DNA of 64,000 nt from Cheiracanthium punctorium (lineage: Eukaryota > Arthropoda > Arachnida > Araneae > Cheiracanthiidae). The stretch spans positions 62,001 through 126,000 of the forward strand of contig JAWZYV010019541.1 of assembly GCA_038373885.1 (NCBI GenBank), read 5' to 3'. The translations under genes and the position numbers were made by a program. The notes beneath the pieces were generated by a model. It saw nothing but the letters and a program-made list of their open reading frames with translations. It did no database searches and was not told the origin of the DNA. Of this stretch, positions 35,617 to 46,162 are shown piece after piece; position 1 is the first letter of the stretch; every line of letters begins with the position of its first letter.

Positions 35617-36135
35617 CACTGGGTGTCTACCAAATTTCTGAAAGTCAATTTCCTGACTTTTGGGAGGTCCCGGGAAAAAAACTCCTGACCAATGCATTTT
35701 ACTTTGGGAAATTGCACAATGCTTGTCTTTATATTTGCATATTTTCTAAAACTTCTTTAAATCAATTTTGACTAAAGTATACAGGATTAAGCTTTCATCA
35801 ATTGAGAAACAGAAGTAGTTGCACTTTCTGATAGAATTAACTAACTGTTCTTGGAAATACAGTCCTAATATATAAGTTACCAAGTAAGCTAATTTGTCTT
35901 TTACCCTCACGTCACGATTGATGAGTCCCCCATTTTCTCCTCCTTATACAAACACATCGCTTGATGCTTTCGCAGTCCGAAAAATGCGTCGCAGTTGCTT
36001 TCGGTTTCCAGTCTGACAATTAGAGAGAAAGTGTAGAAAAACAAAGACATGAAAATAATTGATTCTTTTGGTGAATTTTCCGGACCCATTTTCCGATTTC
36101 CCGGCTTTTACCAGACTTTCAAGAGCGGTAGACAC
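35617..36135. mobile_element. Probable nested MITE (GGGTGTCTACC ends)
   Basis: TGGGTGTCTACC at the left is matched by GGTAGACACCCT at the right, and GAAAGTC follows inside both ends. The target duplication is unclear (CAACA on both sides). The interior repeats 'TTCCTGACTTTTGGGAGG' and 'TTTTCCGGACCC'-like words. No coding. Confidence 0.5.
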
Positions 36136-36595
36136 CCTGCAACATCATTATTAGAGGTTTTTTAAAATATCAGTAGTACTATCACATTTTAAAAAACGAT
36201 CCATGTGAACAAAGAAAACAACGTGCGCTACACTTTCCTTCCACAAAAGAGCTAAGCTTACATCCAAACACAGGACGGAGCAAGATAGGGTGGCGGGAAA
36301 TGCGAGAGGAGACGTGACGTAACAAGAGAAGGAGCAGCTAACGGCATCCCCCCCCCCCTCCCACGCACACCACACTTTCGCCGACACAAGTTTGCTCACG
36401 GCTGCCGGCGCCGAGGGAGAATGTTGAATTCCCTTCTTTCATGATCGGCGCCGACACACAGGAGTGTTGACTCACAACAAAGCAGCTAGGGTTGCAAACC
36501 GCACCTCCGTGCAGGCATAATGCCCTAAAAAAAGTAAACATTTGCTCAATTCCGTAGTTTTTTTGTACCATCCGTAGCTCCGTAGTTCATGCTAC

Positions 36596-36942
36596 TTATC
36601 CGTATAAACTACGGATAATCCGTAGCAGTTGGAGGGTATGTGTTTGTATAAAAAAGTTCATAGTTTCAAATACCATTATTGCTTTAGACGAACTTCGTGC
36701 TAGTGTATGCTCAGCCTCATCGGCATGAACAATATTATCCTTTGCTTTGCCATTAGTTTCATTTTTTGCATCATCAAGCATTTCTTCCACATATAGGATA
36801 CCGCATGCTTCACCGTCTTGATTAATAGAAATGCAATCATTAAATCTCCCGCTATACACATTGTTTTTAACATGCAAACAGTGTTCATCTGATCATCAAT
36901 AAACCCAGAAGCAATTACAGCTTGTATGCCATATTGATCCAC
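36596..36942 (-). pseudogene. C-terminal fragment of a pogo/Tigger transposase
   Basis: Two overlapping minus-strand frames (36700-36942 and 36596-36877) together give an acidic tail with DAKNETNGKAKDNIVHADEA and then a hydrophobic helix ending VFETMNFFIQTH. This layout, an acidic stretch followed by 'a.ea...l..l..ff', is typical of Tigger/CENP-B-type transposase C termini. The catalytic domain is absent. Family assignment is moderate and rests mainly on the flanking TA and ends. Confidence 0.4.
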
Positions 36943-37142
36943 TTAACGTTAAATTTCATTTTGGTTAGTAGAAAAATTTTACAACGATGAATGCAGGAGA
37001 GTTATTTTTGGGCGAATGATACATGCGGATTTCTTTAACATTATTCAAATACAATTTGTACAGGGACCACAGAAATAAGACCATCAATGCGGGAAAACGA
37101 TGAATGTGATGAATTTTAGACAATGGTTTCGTGGTTCGTTCA

Positions 37143-37629
37143 TAAATTTATGTCGACCAAACTTTACTCCTCCCACAGGAAAAAGCACGTCCATTGCAGG
37201 AGTGATGATGCAGAAAAAAAAAAAAATGTGGACAAGTATCTGTTTTTCTTACATATAACATGCTATTAACATCAGAGCTCTGTTACCAAGTAGCTCCCAC
37301 ACTACTAAATTTAAATACTTAATATAAAATACTATTACAATGTCAGTTTGTACATTTAAAAAAAAAGACTTTTTACATTATTACATCCTTCATATCTGGT
37401 AACATAATAGCTTATTTCAAAACTCTTTTGTTTACATTGTTTACAGAGTTAAACACATTAACCATTTCAAACGGTTACATCACATAACAGTTAACCTTTC
37501 GATTTTGTAATTAAATCTCTGATTTATACTTATAATACATGAAAATATGCAATAACAGTTCAATGTAAAATATATTATAACAAATCAATAATATTTAAAA
37601 AAATAAACTTGATCGGACTTTATTTAGGA
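37143..37629. other. AT-rich intron sequence
   Basis: No features were recognised. If the Ty3/gypsy remnant once had an LTR on this side it should lie here, but I could not identify one. Confidence 0.4.
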
Positions 37630-38226
37630 GGACCTAACTTAAGCCTGGATAATGCATTAGCATTTCCATGTTGAACGCACCTTCTATAAGTAATTTTTTA
37701 ATTGTATCGCTGCAACGCTAAAGCCCACCTTGCCAGTTTTGCACTCTGTGGAAGGCCATCTGTCAAATATGTTAAAGATATTATGATCTGATGTTAAGAC
37801 AGGGTGCCTGACTGCCACATCTTACTTGATGATCTGACAGGGTTATCTGGACTGATATGATCTGGATTTCTGCACCAAATATCCAAATATCAAATTTTTT
37901 TAGTGCTTCTAAAACTCCATATGCTTCTCTTTCAATCATAGACCATTTCGTTTGGCTGGGGTTTAGCTTCTTGTTAAAAAAAATCAATTGGTATTTTTTC
38001 TCCCTTGGTATCCTTATGTGTGACATGCACCAATAGCAGTAGCCGATACATGAGTGTACAACTGAAACAGCCTGTCAAGATCTGAGGTGTGTAAGGTAGG
38101 TATCTTCATCAATTCCTCTTTCAATCAAGTAAATTCTTGGTCCTCTGCAAAGCCCAAAGGTATATTAATCGGCCCTTTCTCCTTGGTTAGATTTGTTGGT
38201 GGCAAATTGATTTGCATGAATTGTGG
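37630..38226 (-). pseudogene. Ty3/gypsy connection and RNase H, fragment
   Basis: It includes the RNase H hallmarks NKKLNPSQTKWS.IEREAYGVLEAL (37781-38026) and, further down, a tail with ARWALALQRY and ALSRL. Between the RT thumb and here the 'K..LLM.IP.L.T.D' linker is visible. Several stops break it, including one within the strand after GACHT and another near 37700. It ends where the usual pol of such elements would end. Confidence 0.75.
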
Positions 38227-38228
38227 TA

Positions 38229-40535
38229 CAGTCGAACTCGTTTATAACAAGCTTGGATTTAACGAGAACTCGGATTTAACGAGAACTCGGATTTACCGAG
38301 GGAAGCGAGAATATTTGGTTGGATCAATGTTTAAGTCTATGGAACAGAAGTCACTTTTAACGAGCATGACCCGGTTTTAGTGAGCAATATTTTTCTGTCT
38401 TGTAATCTTTTTTCTCATCTTTCTACTCTTTCTGCCTTATCTTTTTTTTTTTGTTCTTCGCAGTTCTTCTTCTGCAGAGGAAAAATTCCTCCAGCATTCC
38501 AATGTCAATAGGGATGGTTCACAAATCCGGTGCAACAGGTGGGACGTATTGTAAACAGGGGGTGGGGTGGAAGGGGGAGAACAGCTGCACCTGCTAAGTG
38601 TAGGGGTCAAGTAGGAGGGTCAGATGGTCATTCTTTCACCTGAGTTCATTGAGTACACATGACAATTTTTATCCTCTCACTATCTCGAAACGCATAGCTT
38701 TATCGGTTGACGAAAAAGTACAAATTTTACGGGAGTTGGATGACGGTGTTAAAAATATCGAAATCTGTAAAAGGTATGGATTGTCTTAATCTACTGTTTC
38801 CACACTACTAAAAAAAAAAGGCAAGTTAATAGATGCATACGACCAAAATAAAACAGACTGTAAACGACTGAAGAAGTGTTCAAAAGAGGATTTGCACGAA
38901 GCGTTATTGAAATGGATGAAGGTGCAACGTAGTGCTAGTTTTCCTGTGAGTGGACCTATTCTAAAAGTGCAAGCAGAAAAATTTGCTGAACAATTTGGAT
39001 ATTCTGAGTTCGTGTGTTCGAATGGATGGATTGATCGTTTTAAAGTTAGGCATGGCATAACTTTTTGAAAAATATGTGGTGAAGCAAAGCCTGCAAACAT
39101 AGTGGACATTGCAACATGGTTGAGTGAAAAGTGGCCAGGCATCAGAGAAGGATACGCAGCAGATGACATCTATAACGCTGATGAAACAGGGATATTCTAC
39201 AATGTAACTCCACAGTATACCTTAAAATTTAGAGGTGAAAAATGCATTGGAGGCAAGCTCTCGAAAAACAGATTAACAGCTTTAGTATGTTCGAACATGT
39301 CTGGCACTTACAAGAAAAAACTCTTGATTTATCAGCAAATTAAAGAACCCTAGATGTTTCAAAAATGTGAAAAAGCTACCAGTAGACTATGATCATAGCC
39401 GAAAAGCCTGGATGACTTCGGACTTTTTCACAAAATTCATTTCAGAATGGGAGAGACAATTGCGGAGAGAAAATCTTAAAATTCTCCTTTTGATAGACAA
39501 TTGTTCAGCTCATCCTGAAATCACTGGACTTTCCAATATCAGAATTGAATTTTTCTCACCAAATTCTACATCTGTTATCCAGCCTATGGACTAAGGAGTC
39601 ATAAAAAGTTTCAAGTGCCACTTTTGTAAGCAACTGATTTTGATGCTTCTGGACTGAAGAAATAGAAGTGGAGCAGCATCAAATACCAATGTCAACGTAC
39701 TAGAAGCGATACATTTGATGAACAATGCATGGGAAAATGTCACATAAACATGCATCATCAACTGTTTCCATGAGGATGGATTGGAGAGTTGTCAAGATGG
39801 TCAATCCACTGAGGAAGAAGAGGTTGACAATTTAATATAAACTGCAAATTTGGAAATGACCAAAGAAGAATTTCACAACTATGCATCCATCAATGATGAA
39901 CTGATGACCTCAGATGTACCGACCACCGAAGATATTGTAGTTGACGTACTAGCGAATTCAGCGGAAAAACATGACGAAAGCGATGAGGACACTGATGAAG
40001 ATGAAGAAAGTGAACCACCCCCAACTTGTTCTACGATGTTGGAGTTCGCTGAAAAAATGCAGACCTTTTTTGAAGCGAGGGATGTCAGTGATGATGTTTT
40101 CCGGGCGATGAGTCTTCTCCGATGAACAATAGCACAGGAAAGAGACAGGGAACGAGTTCAGAGTATGCTAACAAACTATTTCAAATATGTAGATTAATGA
40201 AAAAAAAAATGTTTTGGTAAGAATCTTTTCCTTTATTTTACTTTTCGTTTGTTTCTTTCCTTTAAGACTGTAGCACAACTAGAAATTTTTTGCTGTTTGG
40301 GGGGGGGGGGGGGGTTAATTGTCATTAAATTAAGAAAAGTATTTAATTAAATTAATTAATGGAATTAAAGTAAGTAAGTATTAATTAAATTTTAAGTAAA
40401 CTCAATCATTTGACCTCCCAAGCCTCCCCCCCGTCTGGTTGCATGGCTGCCTTAAGGACCTGTTTATTACGAGCACTCTGATTTCACGAGTAAATGTTAC
40501 GGTCCCTTTGTGCTCGTTTTAAACGAGTTTGACTG
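38229..40535 (+). mobile_element. Tigger/pogo element
   Basis: The termini are CAGTCGAACTCGTTTATAAC at the left and, read inward, CAGTCAAACTCGTTTAAAAC at the right. TA stands on both borders. This 2.3-kb element contains a decayed transposase on the plus strand. It sits inside the minus-strand Ty3/gypsy RT region. GGATTTAACGAGAACTC is repeated just inside the left end. Confidence 0.9.
38688..40197 (+). pseudogene. Tigger/CENP-B-type transposase, broken
   Basis: The N-terminal CENP-B-like helix-turn-helix is near 38688-38815 (LSVDEKVQILRELDDG, then ICKRYGLS). The second DNA-binding part contains NGWIDRFKVRHGI near 39020-39062. The DDE catalytic core has its first Asp in NADETG (about 39175), the second in LLIDNCSAHP (about 39490) and the third in SVIQPMD (about 39585). 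An acidic tail at 39850-40125 contains SDEDTDEDEESE. In-frame stops occur near 38788, 39066 and 39351 and right after the third Asp, with at least one frameshift. Once about 500 residues, now inactive. Confidence 0.9.
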
Positions 40536-40537
40536 TA

Positions 40538-40657
40538 TATAGCTATGGATAATAACTTGCTAGTCTGATTGAGCTTCTCAGGTCTTTCTTGATAGTAGGT
40601 CTTGATATCCGCTTTACAAGTTCAATTTTCTCTGGATCTGGTGTATGCACACTGGAA
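40538..40657 (-). pseudogene. Ty3/gypsy RT thumb fragment between two insertions
   Basis: About 40 codons on the minus strand (HTPDPEKIELVK and a following RPTIKKDLRS), the thumb segment after the RT active-site domain. It is bounded on one side by the Tigger TA and on the other by the hAT 8-bp duplication. Confidence 0.8.
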
Positions 40658-40953
40658 CCTACAATCAGGGTTGGAAAAAAACCCGGTTTATTTGAAAAAA
40701 ACCAAAAAAACGGGTTTATTTGGTTTAAACCAGGTTTTTTTTGGGTTTTTTTAAAATCCTTTTATAATTACAAGTTACATATTTATAAATAAAATTATTT
40801 ATAAAATGTTCAAATAAAAATTAATATTTCCTCTGAAAATAATTAAAACAAAGTAAATAAAAAATTGTTGCTATACTTATGTGGACATTGAAATCATTCA
40901 ATTTTAATATTTTATTTAGAGATACTATTTTTTTATATTTAGTATCTACTTAT

Positions 40954-41243
40954 TGTAGACACTAAACATTTCTTAATGCTAATATTTCTTTTATTATCAC
41001 ACATTTTTGACACGAGCACGATTAATTATATTGAGAGTGTAATACAAATTCACTGGTGGCAACGTATAAGCGATGGTATTTAGGAATAAGAAATTATTAG
41101 AATAAGAAAAGTACGTAGTGTGTTGTATAAAATTCAAGTTACGGTATATGTATGAATTAGTTCAAGTTAACGCTGTACGTTATGTTAGAAATAAATGTTT
41201 TGTTTTGTCTTTAATACGTTTACGCTAGTGTGTTGAGCTAACA
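40954..41243 (+). repeat. 5' LTR (290 bp)
   Basis: Begins TGTAGACACTAAAC and ends GCTAACA, the usual TG...CA. It differs from the 3' LTR at three positions by my count (G/A near 41081, C/T and T/A near its end). AATAAA lies at 41189-41194. TTAT precedes it and also follows the 3' LTR. Confidence 0.95.
41189..41194 (+). promoter_or_regulatory. AATAAA polyadenylation signal in 5' LTR
   Basis: The hexamer is followed by a T/G-rich stretch (GTTTTGTTTTGTC). The same pair stands in the 3' LTR at 46399-46404, where it would act on the genomic transcript. Confidence 0.5.
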
Positions 41244-41259
41244 ATTCAGAAGCGGGATA
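41244..41259 (+). promoter_or_regulatory. Candidate primer-binding site
   Basis: Directly after the 5' LTR stands ATTCAGAAGCGGGAT. Its complement, ATCCCGCTTCTGAA, reads like the 3' part of a T-arm plus acceptor strand of a Leu/Ser-type tRNA without its CCA. There is no TGG. The tRNA identity is inferred from general knowledge only. Confidence 0.35.
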
Positions 41260-41383
41260 AACTAATCCAGATTTTACGATAAGATAAGTACGAGAAGATA
41301 AGTTACGATAAGAAAATAGTATAAGTTCTATTTTTTTCAAGTGTACGTTTAAATACGAATTCGTTTTTGAATTAATTAAGAAA

Positions 41384-44300
41384 TTGAACATGTCTCTGTT
41401 TGGAAAAGCAAAGAAGTGTGACTTAAAAGTATTAGCCGAAGAGTTAGGTGAACAAGTTAATGACGATCTCAAAATGAGTGATCTGAAAAAAATGATTTTG
41501 GCAAGTAAAGAGTATGACGAAAACTGCGCCAAGGAATGGTTAGCTACGATAATTAATGAGCGAAAAGATAGAGAAGAACTGGCTGAAAGAAAGCGCCAAG
41601 AAGAAATGACAGAAAAATTACGGCGAGAGGAAATGGAAGAACGTAAACGTAAGGATGAGATGGAATTTGAACTCCAAAAATTACGTATCGAAATGGAAGG
41701 TAGAGCTGCAATTCCTGTCGCCAATCAAAATGGTACTAGTGTACAAGTGAAACCAAAATTGGAACTCCACCACTTGATGCAAAAATTTAATCCAGATGAA
41801 AGTGATATAGGCTTGTATTTAACAATGTTTGAACGCTTAGCCAAACAAGCAGATGCGCTTGAAAATACGTGGGTGAGTCATCTACTAGGATTGCTACCAT
41901 ATGATGTTGCCCAATTAATCGCCAGAGAATCAGATGAAATAGCAAGTGATTATAAAGAAGTTAAAAAGATATTGCTGCAACGATACAAGTTAACGCCAGA
42001 AAAGTTTCGCCAAAAATTTTTCACACATAGCAAGAATAGTGGATGCACGTGGAAAAACTTTGCATATGAGTTAAAAAGTTACTTTAATGAATGGATAAGC
42101 GGTGTTAAAGTTGATACCTTTGAGAAATTAAGTGATTTAATTATTGCAGATCAGATAAAACGCAAAGTAACACAAGAAATTAGAGATCATTTTATTGATG
42201 ACTGGCCGAAATTAATATCGCCCGATCATTTAGTCGAAAAACTGGACGATTATGAAACTGTGAGATCAACTTTCAAGAACAAGCAACCACGTAAAGAAGG
42301 GCATTTCGAGAAAAAGAGTCGTTTCAAAGATGATTATGTTGTTTCGACCAACGAAAAGAAAAGGTTATACAGTGCAACTCATAATGAGAAAGGAGAGCCA
42401 AAATGCTTTAACTGCAATTTTTACGGACATATTTCTAAGGACTGCCCACAACCGAAAGTCGTCATAATCTGTCGTAGATGTGGAAAAACTGGACATAAAG
42501 CAAAGAGCTGTACGGCTAAGACTGAAAATAATAATTCAAACGAAAAAAGCTTGTCCGTTACTCAGGTTGGAGGACGTCCAGATCAGTGTGCAAAATATTT
42601 AAAGGAAGCAAAAATAAATGACTGTGGAAAAGTTGAGGCTCTTGTAGATACAGGGAGTTCTTGTTGTCTGTTAAGGATTTCAGTCGCTCAAAAACTCGGA
42701 TTGAGACCCAAACCTACTGTTAATGAACTATATGGTTTTGGAAACCAAATCACTCCTGTAGTAACTGCCATGGGAAAGATTGAAGCCGATATTGAAGTTG
42801 ATAACGTAAAAGGTCAAAATATAAATATATACATTGTTCCTGATGACGCACAACCAGTTGATCTTTTAATTGGACGGTCATGGCTTGATCTTCCATACAT
42901 CGCCTATGCTAGAATTGGAAATACATTTCATATCGCGTATCATGAAGATGAGCCTTTTAGAAATTTATTAATTGATGAAAAAGTAAATCGCATTTCTCTC
43001 AGAACTCTTGAAACAACTACATTAGAGAAAAATACAATCAATCTTGTCAGTTCTCAGACCGATTTTATTGACAATGGACTAATTTTATTGGAAAACTCTG
43101 AAGTCGGTTATCTACTGGAAGTTAAAGATGGAAAAACGTATATACCTGTGATGAATACGGGAGATGAAAATGTTATGCTTCTTAAGGACCAGTGTGTTGG
43201 TAGAGCAAGCATGGTCGAGGATTTAAATGCTGAAGGTAGCGAAGAAGTTTCAAACGATCCACCTAATTTACGAGATATAAAAGAAAAGACCCCCATAACT
43301 TTGAATGAAATCAAGATTGACCAAACTATTGAAAGTGAGAAGAAGCAAGAACTACTTAATTTGTTGAATGACTATAGAGACTGTTTCGCACTGAATATTT
43401 CTGAGCTAGGATGCACAACAATAACAGAGATGGATATTAAGGAAATTCACGGATCAAAACCCATATGTATGAAGCCATATAAAACGAACGCCTCTCAAAG
43501 AGCTGCTATAAAAGAAATTGTGAAAGAGTGGAAGGAAAATGGAATTGTGTCGGAAACAAGATCTCCGTATGCAAGTCCTGTCATATTGGTAAAGAAGAAG
43601 ACTGGCGAAAACAGATTGGTTGTTGATTATAGACGCCTTAATAATCAGACTGTAAAAGATAAATTCCCTTTACCTAAGATAGACGATTTGTTGGAGCAGT
43701 TACATGAATGTAGCTATTTTACTACACTGGACTTGGCACATGGATACTTACAAATACCTTTAACCGAAAAAGCAAAACTGAAAACAGCTTTTATAACACC
43801 AGATGAAACAGGACAGTTTGAAAGAATGATTTTTGGGTTAACAAATGCTCCGGCGGAATTTCAGCGTTTGATGTATCACGCATTAGGGCCATTATACAAC
43901 AGGGGTGTATTATGCTATCTGGATGATATACTTATTCCAGCAAAAACTTGGAACGCTATGATCGATAAATTAACCGACGTATTTGAAGCACTGCGTTCCG
44001 CAAATTTAACTTTGAAATTACCTAAATGTGAATTTGGAAGGAAAGAGGTAGAATACTTAGGATTTGTTATCAATGAACGCGGGATCAAGCCTGGGTTCAG
44101 GAAAGTGGAAGCTATATCGAAGTTTCCTCAACCTAAAAACATACATGATGTACGAAGATTTCTTGGCTTGACATCTTTCTTTAGACGATTTATTCCGAAT
44201 TATGCTACGAAGGCGAAGTTTCTGACTCAACTTACCAAGAAGAATGCACCTTTTAAATGGGAAAAGGGGCAAGAAGAATCATTCGACACTTTAAGACGTG

Positions 44301-46144
44301 AATTGACAAACAAACCAATCTTAGCCCTCTATAATCCTGAGGCAGAAACGGAAGTTCACTGTGATGCATGTACGGACGGAATAGCTGGCATGTTGTTTCA
44401 ACGTGGAAACGATAACAATTTGCATCTGGTGTACTGCGTGAGTAAAAAGACCACAGAAACTGAGAATAAATACCATTCGAGTAAGCTTGAATTAATGGCA
44501 ATTGTATGGACACTTGAACGACTAAGACAGTTTTTGTTGGGTATCAGTTTTACAGTAGTAACTGACTGTCAGGCCTTAGTTTATATGAATGCAAAAAAAT
44601 CAAGTAACCCTCAAATTGCTCGTTGGAGTCTCCTCATTCAAGAATTCAATTTTGAAATTCGTCACAGGCCAGGTGTCAAAATGTCTCACATCGATGCTAT
44701 CAGCAGAGCTCCAGTTTTGAACCCTACGGATACACTAGACTCCCTGATAGAAAACAAGCTTGAAGTATGCCTAACGTTGAGTATAGAAGACCAAGTTCTT
44801 ATGATGCAGCAAGCAGATGAAACCTTAAAAGAATTAATAGAAATTCTCAAAAAAGATAAGGATGAAAGAAGTCCAGAAGAAAATAATAAAGTCGATCATT
44901 ATATTCTCAAAGGAAATAGACTTTTTCGGGTAATCAAGGCAGATGGAAAGGAAAAACTCTTGTACGTTTTACCGAAAAGTATGAGGAAGAGTACGGTTGT
45001 AAAATTTCATGATCTCATGGGACATTTTGCAGTAGACAAAACGGTATCGAAGATCAAGGAACTATATTGGTTTCCATCAATGAAAAGATACGTTCGTCGA
45101 CATATATCAATGTGCTTCGAATGCTTAGTCAATAAGGTACCAAGTGGTAAGAGACAAGGTCTTCTCCATCCTATTCCAACTGGCCGCAGACCTTTCGCTA
45201 CTATACACTTAGACCACCTTGGTCCATTTGTAACAAGTAGTAAGAGAAACAAGGAATTACTTGTAATTATTGATAACATGACGAGATTCGTACGCCTTTA
45301 TCCTGTCAGAGACACTTCGACCAAGAATGTTCTAAAATCATTAAAGGACTTCATTCAAGATTTTGGATTACCGGATCGTTTAATTTCAGATCGAGGATCA
45401 TGTTTCACCTCACACGAATTTAGAAAGTTCTGCGATGAAAATGGTATTATGCACACCTTAAATTCTACATCACATCCACAAGGGAATGGAATGTGTGAGA
45501 GAGTGAATAGAACGATTTTATCTACGATCATACCTTCTATCGAAAAGATCAATCAAAAGGATTGGGACAGCAAAATTAAGGATGTAGAAAGAAACTTGAA
45601 CAATACGGTGAATAACACTCTTGGAAAAACCCCTTTTGAAATACTTCACGGATATGTACCACGATTTAAAGATGGAATATTGAGAATATTAGCTGATGAA
45701 AATGCTCAAGTTTGGAACGACCCAGAAAAACTACAATCCAAAGCTAAAGAAAAAATTAAGATGGAACAACAGAAAATGAAAGCACATTTTGATAAAAAGA
45801 AGTCTGGCACATTATTATTTGATAAAGGAGAAATAGTTGTGGTAAGAAGAAATCCAAAAGCAACCGGTGAGCCAACAAAAACTCAACAAAAGTACCGAGG
45901 ACCAATGGTTGTGACAGAAGTACTACCTGGTGACACATATAGAATATCGCAGTTAGAAGGAAGCGACGGTCACCTATATGCAACAACAGCTCATATTAGC
46001 CAGCTAAAAGCCTGGAGGAGCTGGAATGACGATTGCAGTAGCTCGAGTGCAGATTCAGATGAGGAATCCGAAAGTCAGAGACCTAAACGAACTGTCCGAA
46101 AACCGTTGCGTTACGGCAATGAGAGTTCAACTGAGGACAGTTGA
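41384..46144 (+). CDS. Gag-Pol polyprotein of a Ty3/gypsy retrotransposon
   Basis: A single 1586-residue polyprotein with gag and pol in the same frame. Residues 1-110 are charged and coiled-coil-like (Glu/Arg/Lys-rich). Gag capsid-like sequence follows. Two CCHC zinc knuckles start at about 341 (CFNCNFYGHISKDC) and 363 (CRRCGKTGHKAKSC). The aspartic protease has VDTGSS with the catalytic Asp at 422. RT carries YLDD at 845-848. RNase H has HCDACTDG (Asp about 994) and TDCQAL. Integrase has an HHCC zinc site (His 1209 and 1214, Cys 1244 and 1247) and DD35E residues at about Asp 1277, Asp 1336 and Glu 1372. The C-terminal tail is acidic and serine-rich. All key residues are present and no stop interrupts it. 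The start at 41384 is the first ATG after the LTR leader that opens this frame. Confidence 0.95.
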   Translation: MNMSLFGKAKKCDLKVLAEELGEQVNDDLKMSDLKKMILASKEYDENCAKEWLATIINERKDREELAERKRQEEMTEKLRREEMEERKRKDEMEFELQKLRIEMEGRAAIPVANQNGTSVQVKPKLELHHLMQKFNPDESDIGLYLTMFERLAKQADALENTWVSHLLGLLPYDVAQLIARESDEIASDYKEVKKILLQRYKLTPEKFRQKFFTHSKNSGCTWKNFAYELKSYFNEWISGVKVDTFEKLSDLIIADQIKRKVTQEIRDHFIDDWPKLISPDHLVEKLDDYETVRSTFKNKQPRKEGHFEKKSRFKDDYVVSTNEKKRLYSATHNEKGEPKCFNCNFYGHISKDCPQPKVVIICRRCGKTGHKAKSCTAKTENNNSNEKSLSVTQVGGRPDQCAKYLKEAKINDCGKVEALVDTGSSCCLLRISVAQKLGLRPKPTVNELYGFGNQITPVVTAMGKIEADIEVDNVKGQNINIYIVPDDAQPVDLLIGRSWLDLPYIAYARIGNTFHIAYHEDEPFRNLLIDEKVNRISLRTLETTTLEKNTINLVSSQTDFIDNGLILLENSEVGYLLEVKDGKTYIPVMNTGDENVMLLKDQCVGRASMVEDLNAEGSEEVSNDPPNLRDIKEKTPITLNEIKIDQTIESEKKQELLNLLNDYRDCFALNISELGCTTITEMDIKEIHGSKPICMKPYKTNASQRAAIKEIVKEWKENGIVSETRSPYASPVILVKKKTGENRLVVDYRRLNNQTVKDKFPLPKIDDLLEQLHECSYFTTLDLAHGYLQIPLTEKAKLKTAFITPDETGQFERMIFGLTNAPAEFQRLMYHALGPLYNRGVLCYLDDILIPAKTWNAMIDKLTDVFEALRSANLTLKLPKCEFGRKEVEYLGFVINERGIKPGFRKVEAISKFPQPKNIHDVRRFLGLTSFFRRFIPNYATKAKFLTQLTKKNAPFKWEKGQEESFDTLRRELTNKPILALYNPEAETEVHCDACTDGIAGMLFQRGNDNNLHLVYCVSKKTTETENKYHSSKLELMAIVWTLERLRQFLLGISFTVVTDCQALVYMNAKKSSNPQIARWSLLIQEFNFEIRHRPGVKMSHIDAISRAPVLNPTDTLDSLIENKLEVCLTLSIEDQVLMMQQADETLKELIEILKKDKDERSPEENNKVDHYILKGNRLFRVIKADGKEKLLYVLPKSMRKSTVVKFHDLMGHFAVDKTVSKIKELYWFPSMKRYVRRHISMCFECLVNKVPSGKRQGLLHPIPTGRRPFATIHLDHLGPFVTSSKRNKELLVIIDNMTRFVRLYPVRDTSTKNVLKSLKDFIQDFGLPDRLISDRGSCFTSHEFRKFCDENGIMHTLNSTSHPQGNGMCERVNRTILSTIIPSIEKINQKDWDSKIKDVERNLNNTVNNTLGKTPFEILHGYVPRFKDGILRILADENAQVWNDPEKLQSKAKEKIKMEQQKMKAHFDKKKSGTLLFDKGEIVVVRRNPKATGEPTKTQQKYRGPMVVTEVLPGDTYRISQLEGSDGHLYATTAHISQLKAWRSWNDDCSSSSADSDEESESQRPKRTVRKPLRYGNESSTEDS

Positions 46145-46162
46145 AATGCCAGGATGGCCGAA

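Larger units (their letters stand above)
35383..36640. mobile_element. hAT-like element with CCGTAG subterminal repeats
   Basis: The ends are perfect inverted 13-mers, CATACCCTCCAAC and GTTGGAGGGTATG. TGTTTG lies directly outside both ends. The right 110 bp contains at least five CCGTAG words, a subterminal array like those of other hAT-type elements here. A 34-base C run lies at 35562-35595. Inside it another element appears nested at 35617-36135. No transposase is seen. Confidence 0.65.
35081..37142 (-). mobile_element. pogo/Tigger-type element, interrupted
   Basis: The left end is CATTAGAACCTCGATTCACC after TA. The right end read inward (TGAACGAACCACGAAACCAT) is a diverged partner, again next to TA. 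GCGGGAAAACGA recurs near both ends (35135-35150 and 37090-37105). The C-terminal part of a transposase lies at 36596-36942. The centre is occupied by a younger element at 35383-36640. Confidence 0.55.

Noticed and set aside
41185..41724. 179-codon minus-strand frame, serine-rich
   Set aside because: Antisense of the gag coding region, whose Glu/Lys/Arg-rich codons give Ser/Phe/Leu on the other strand.
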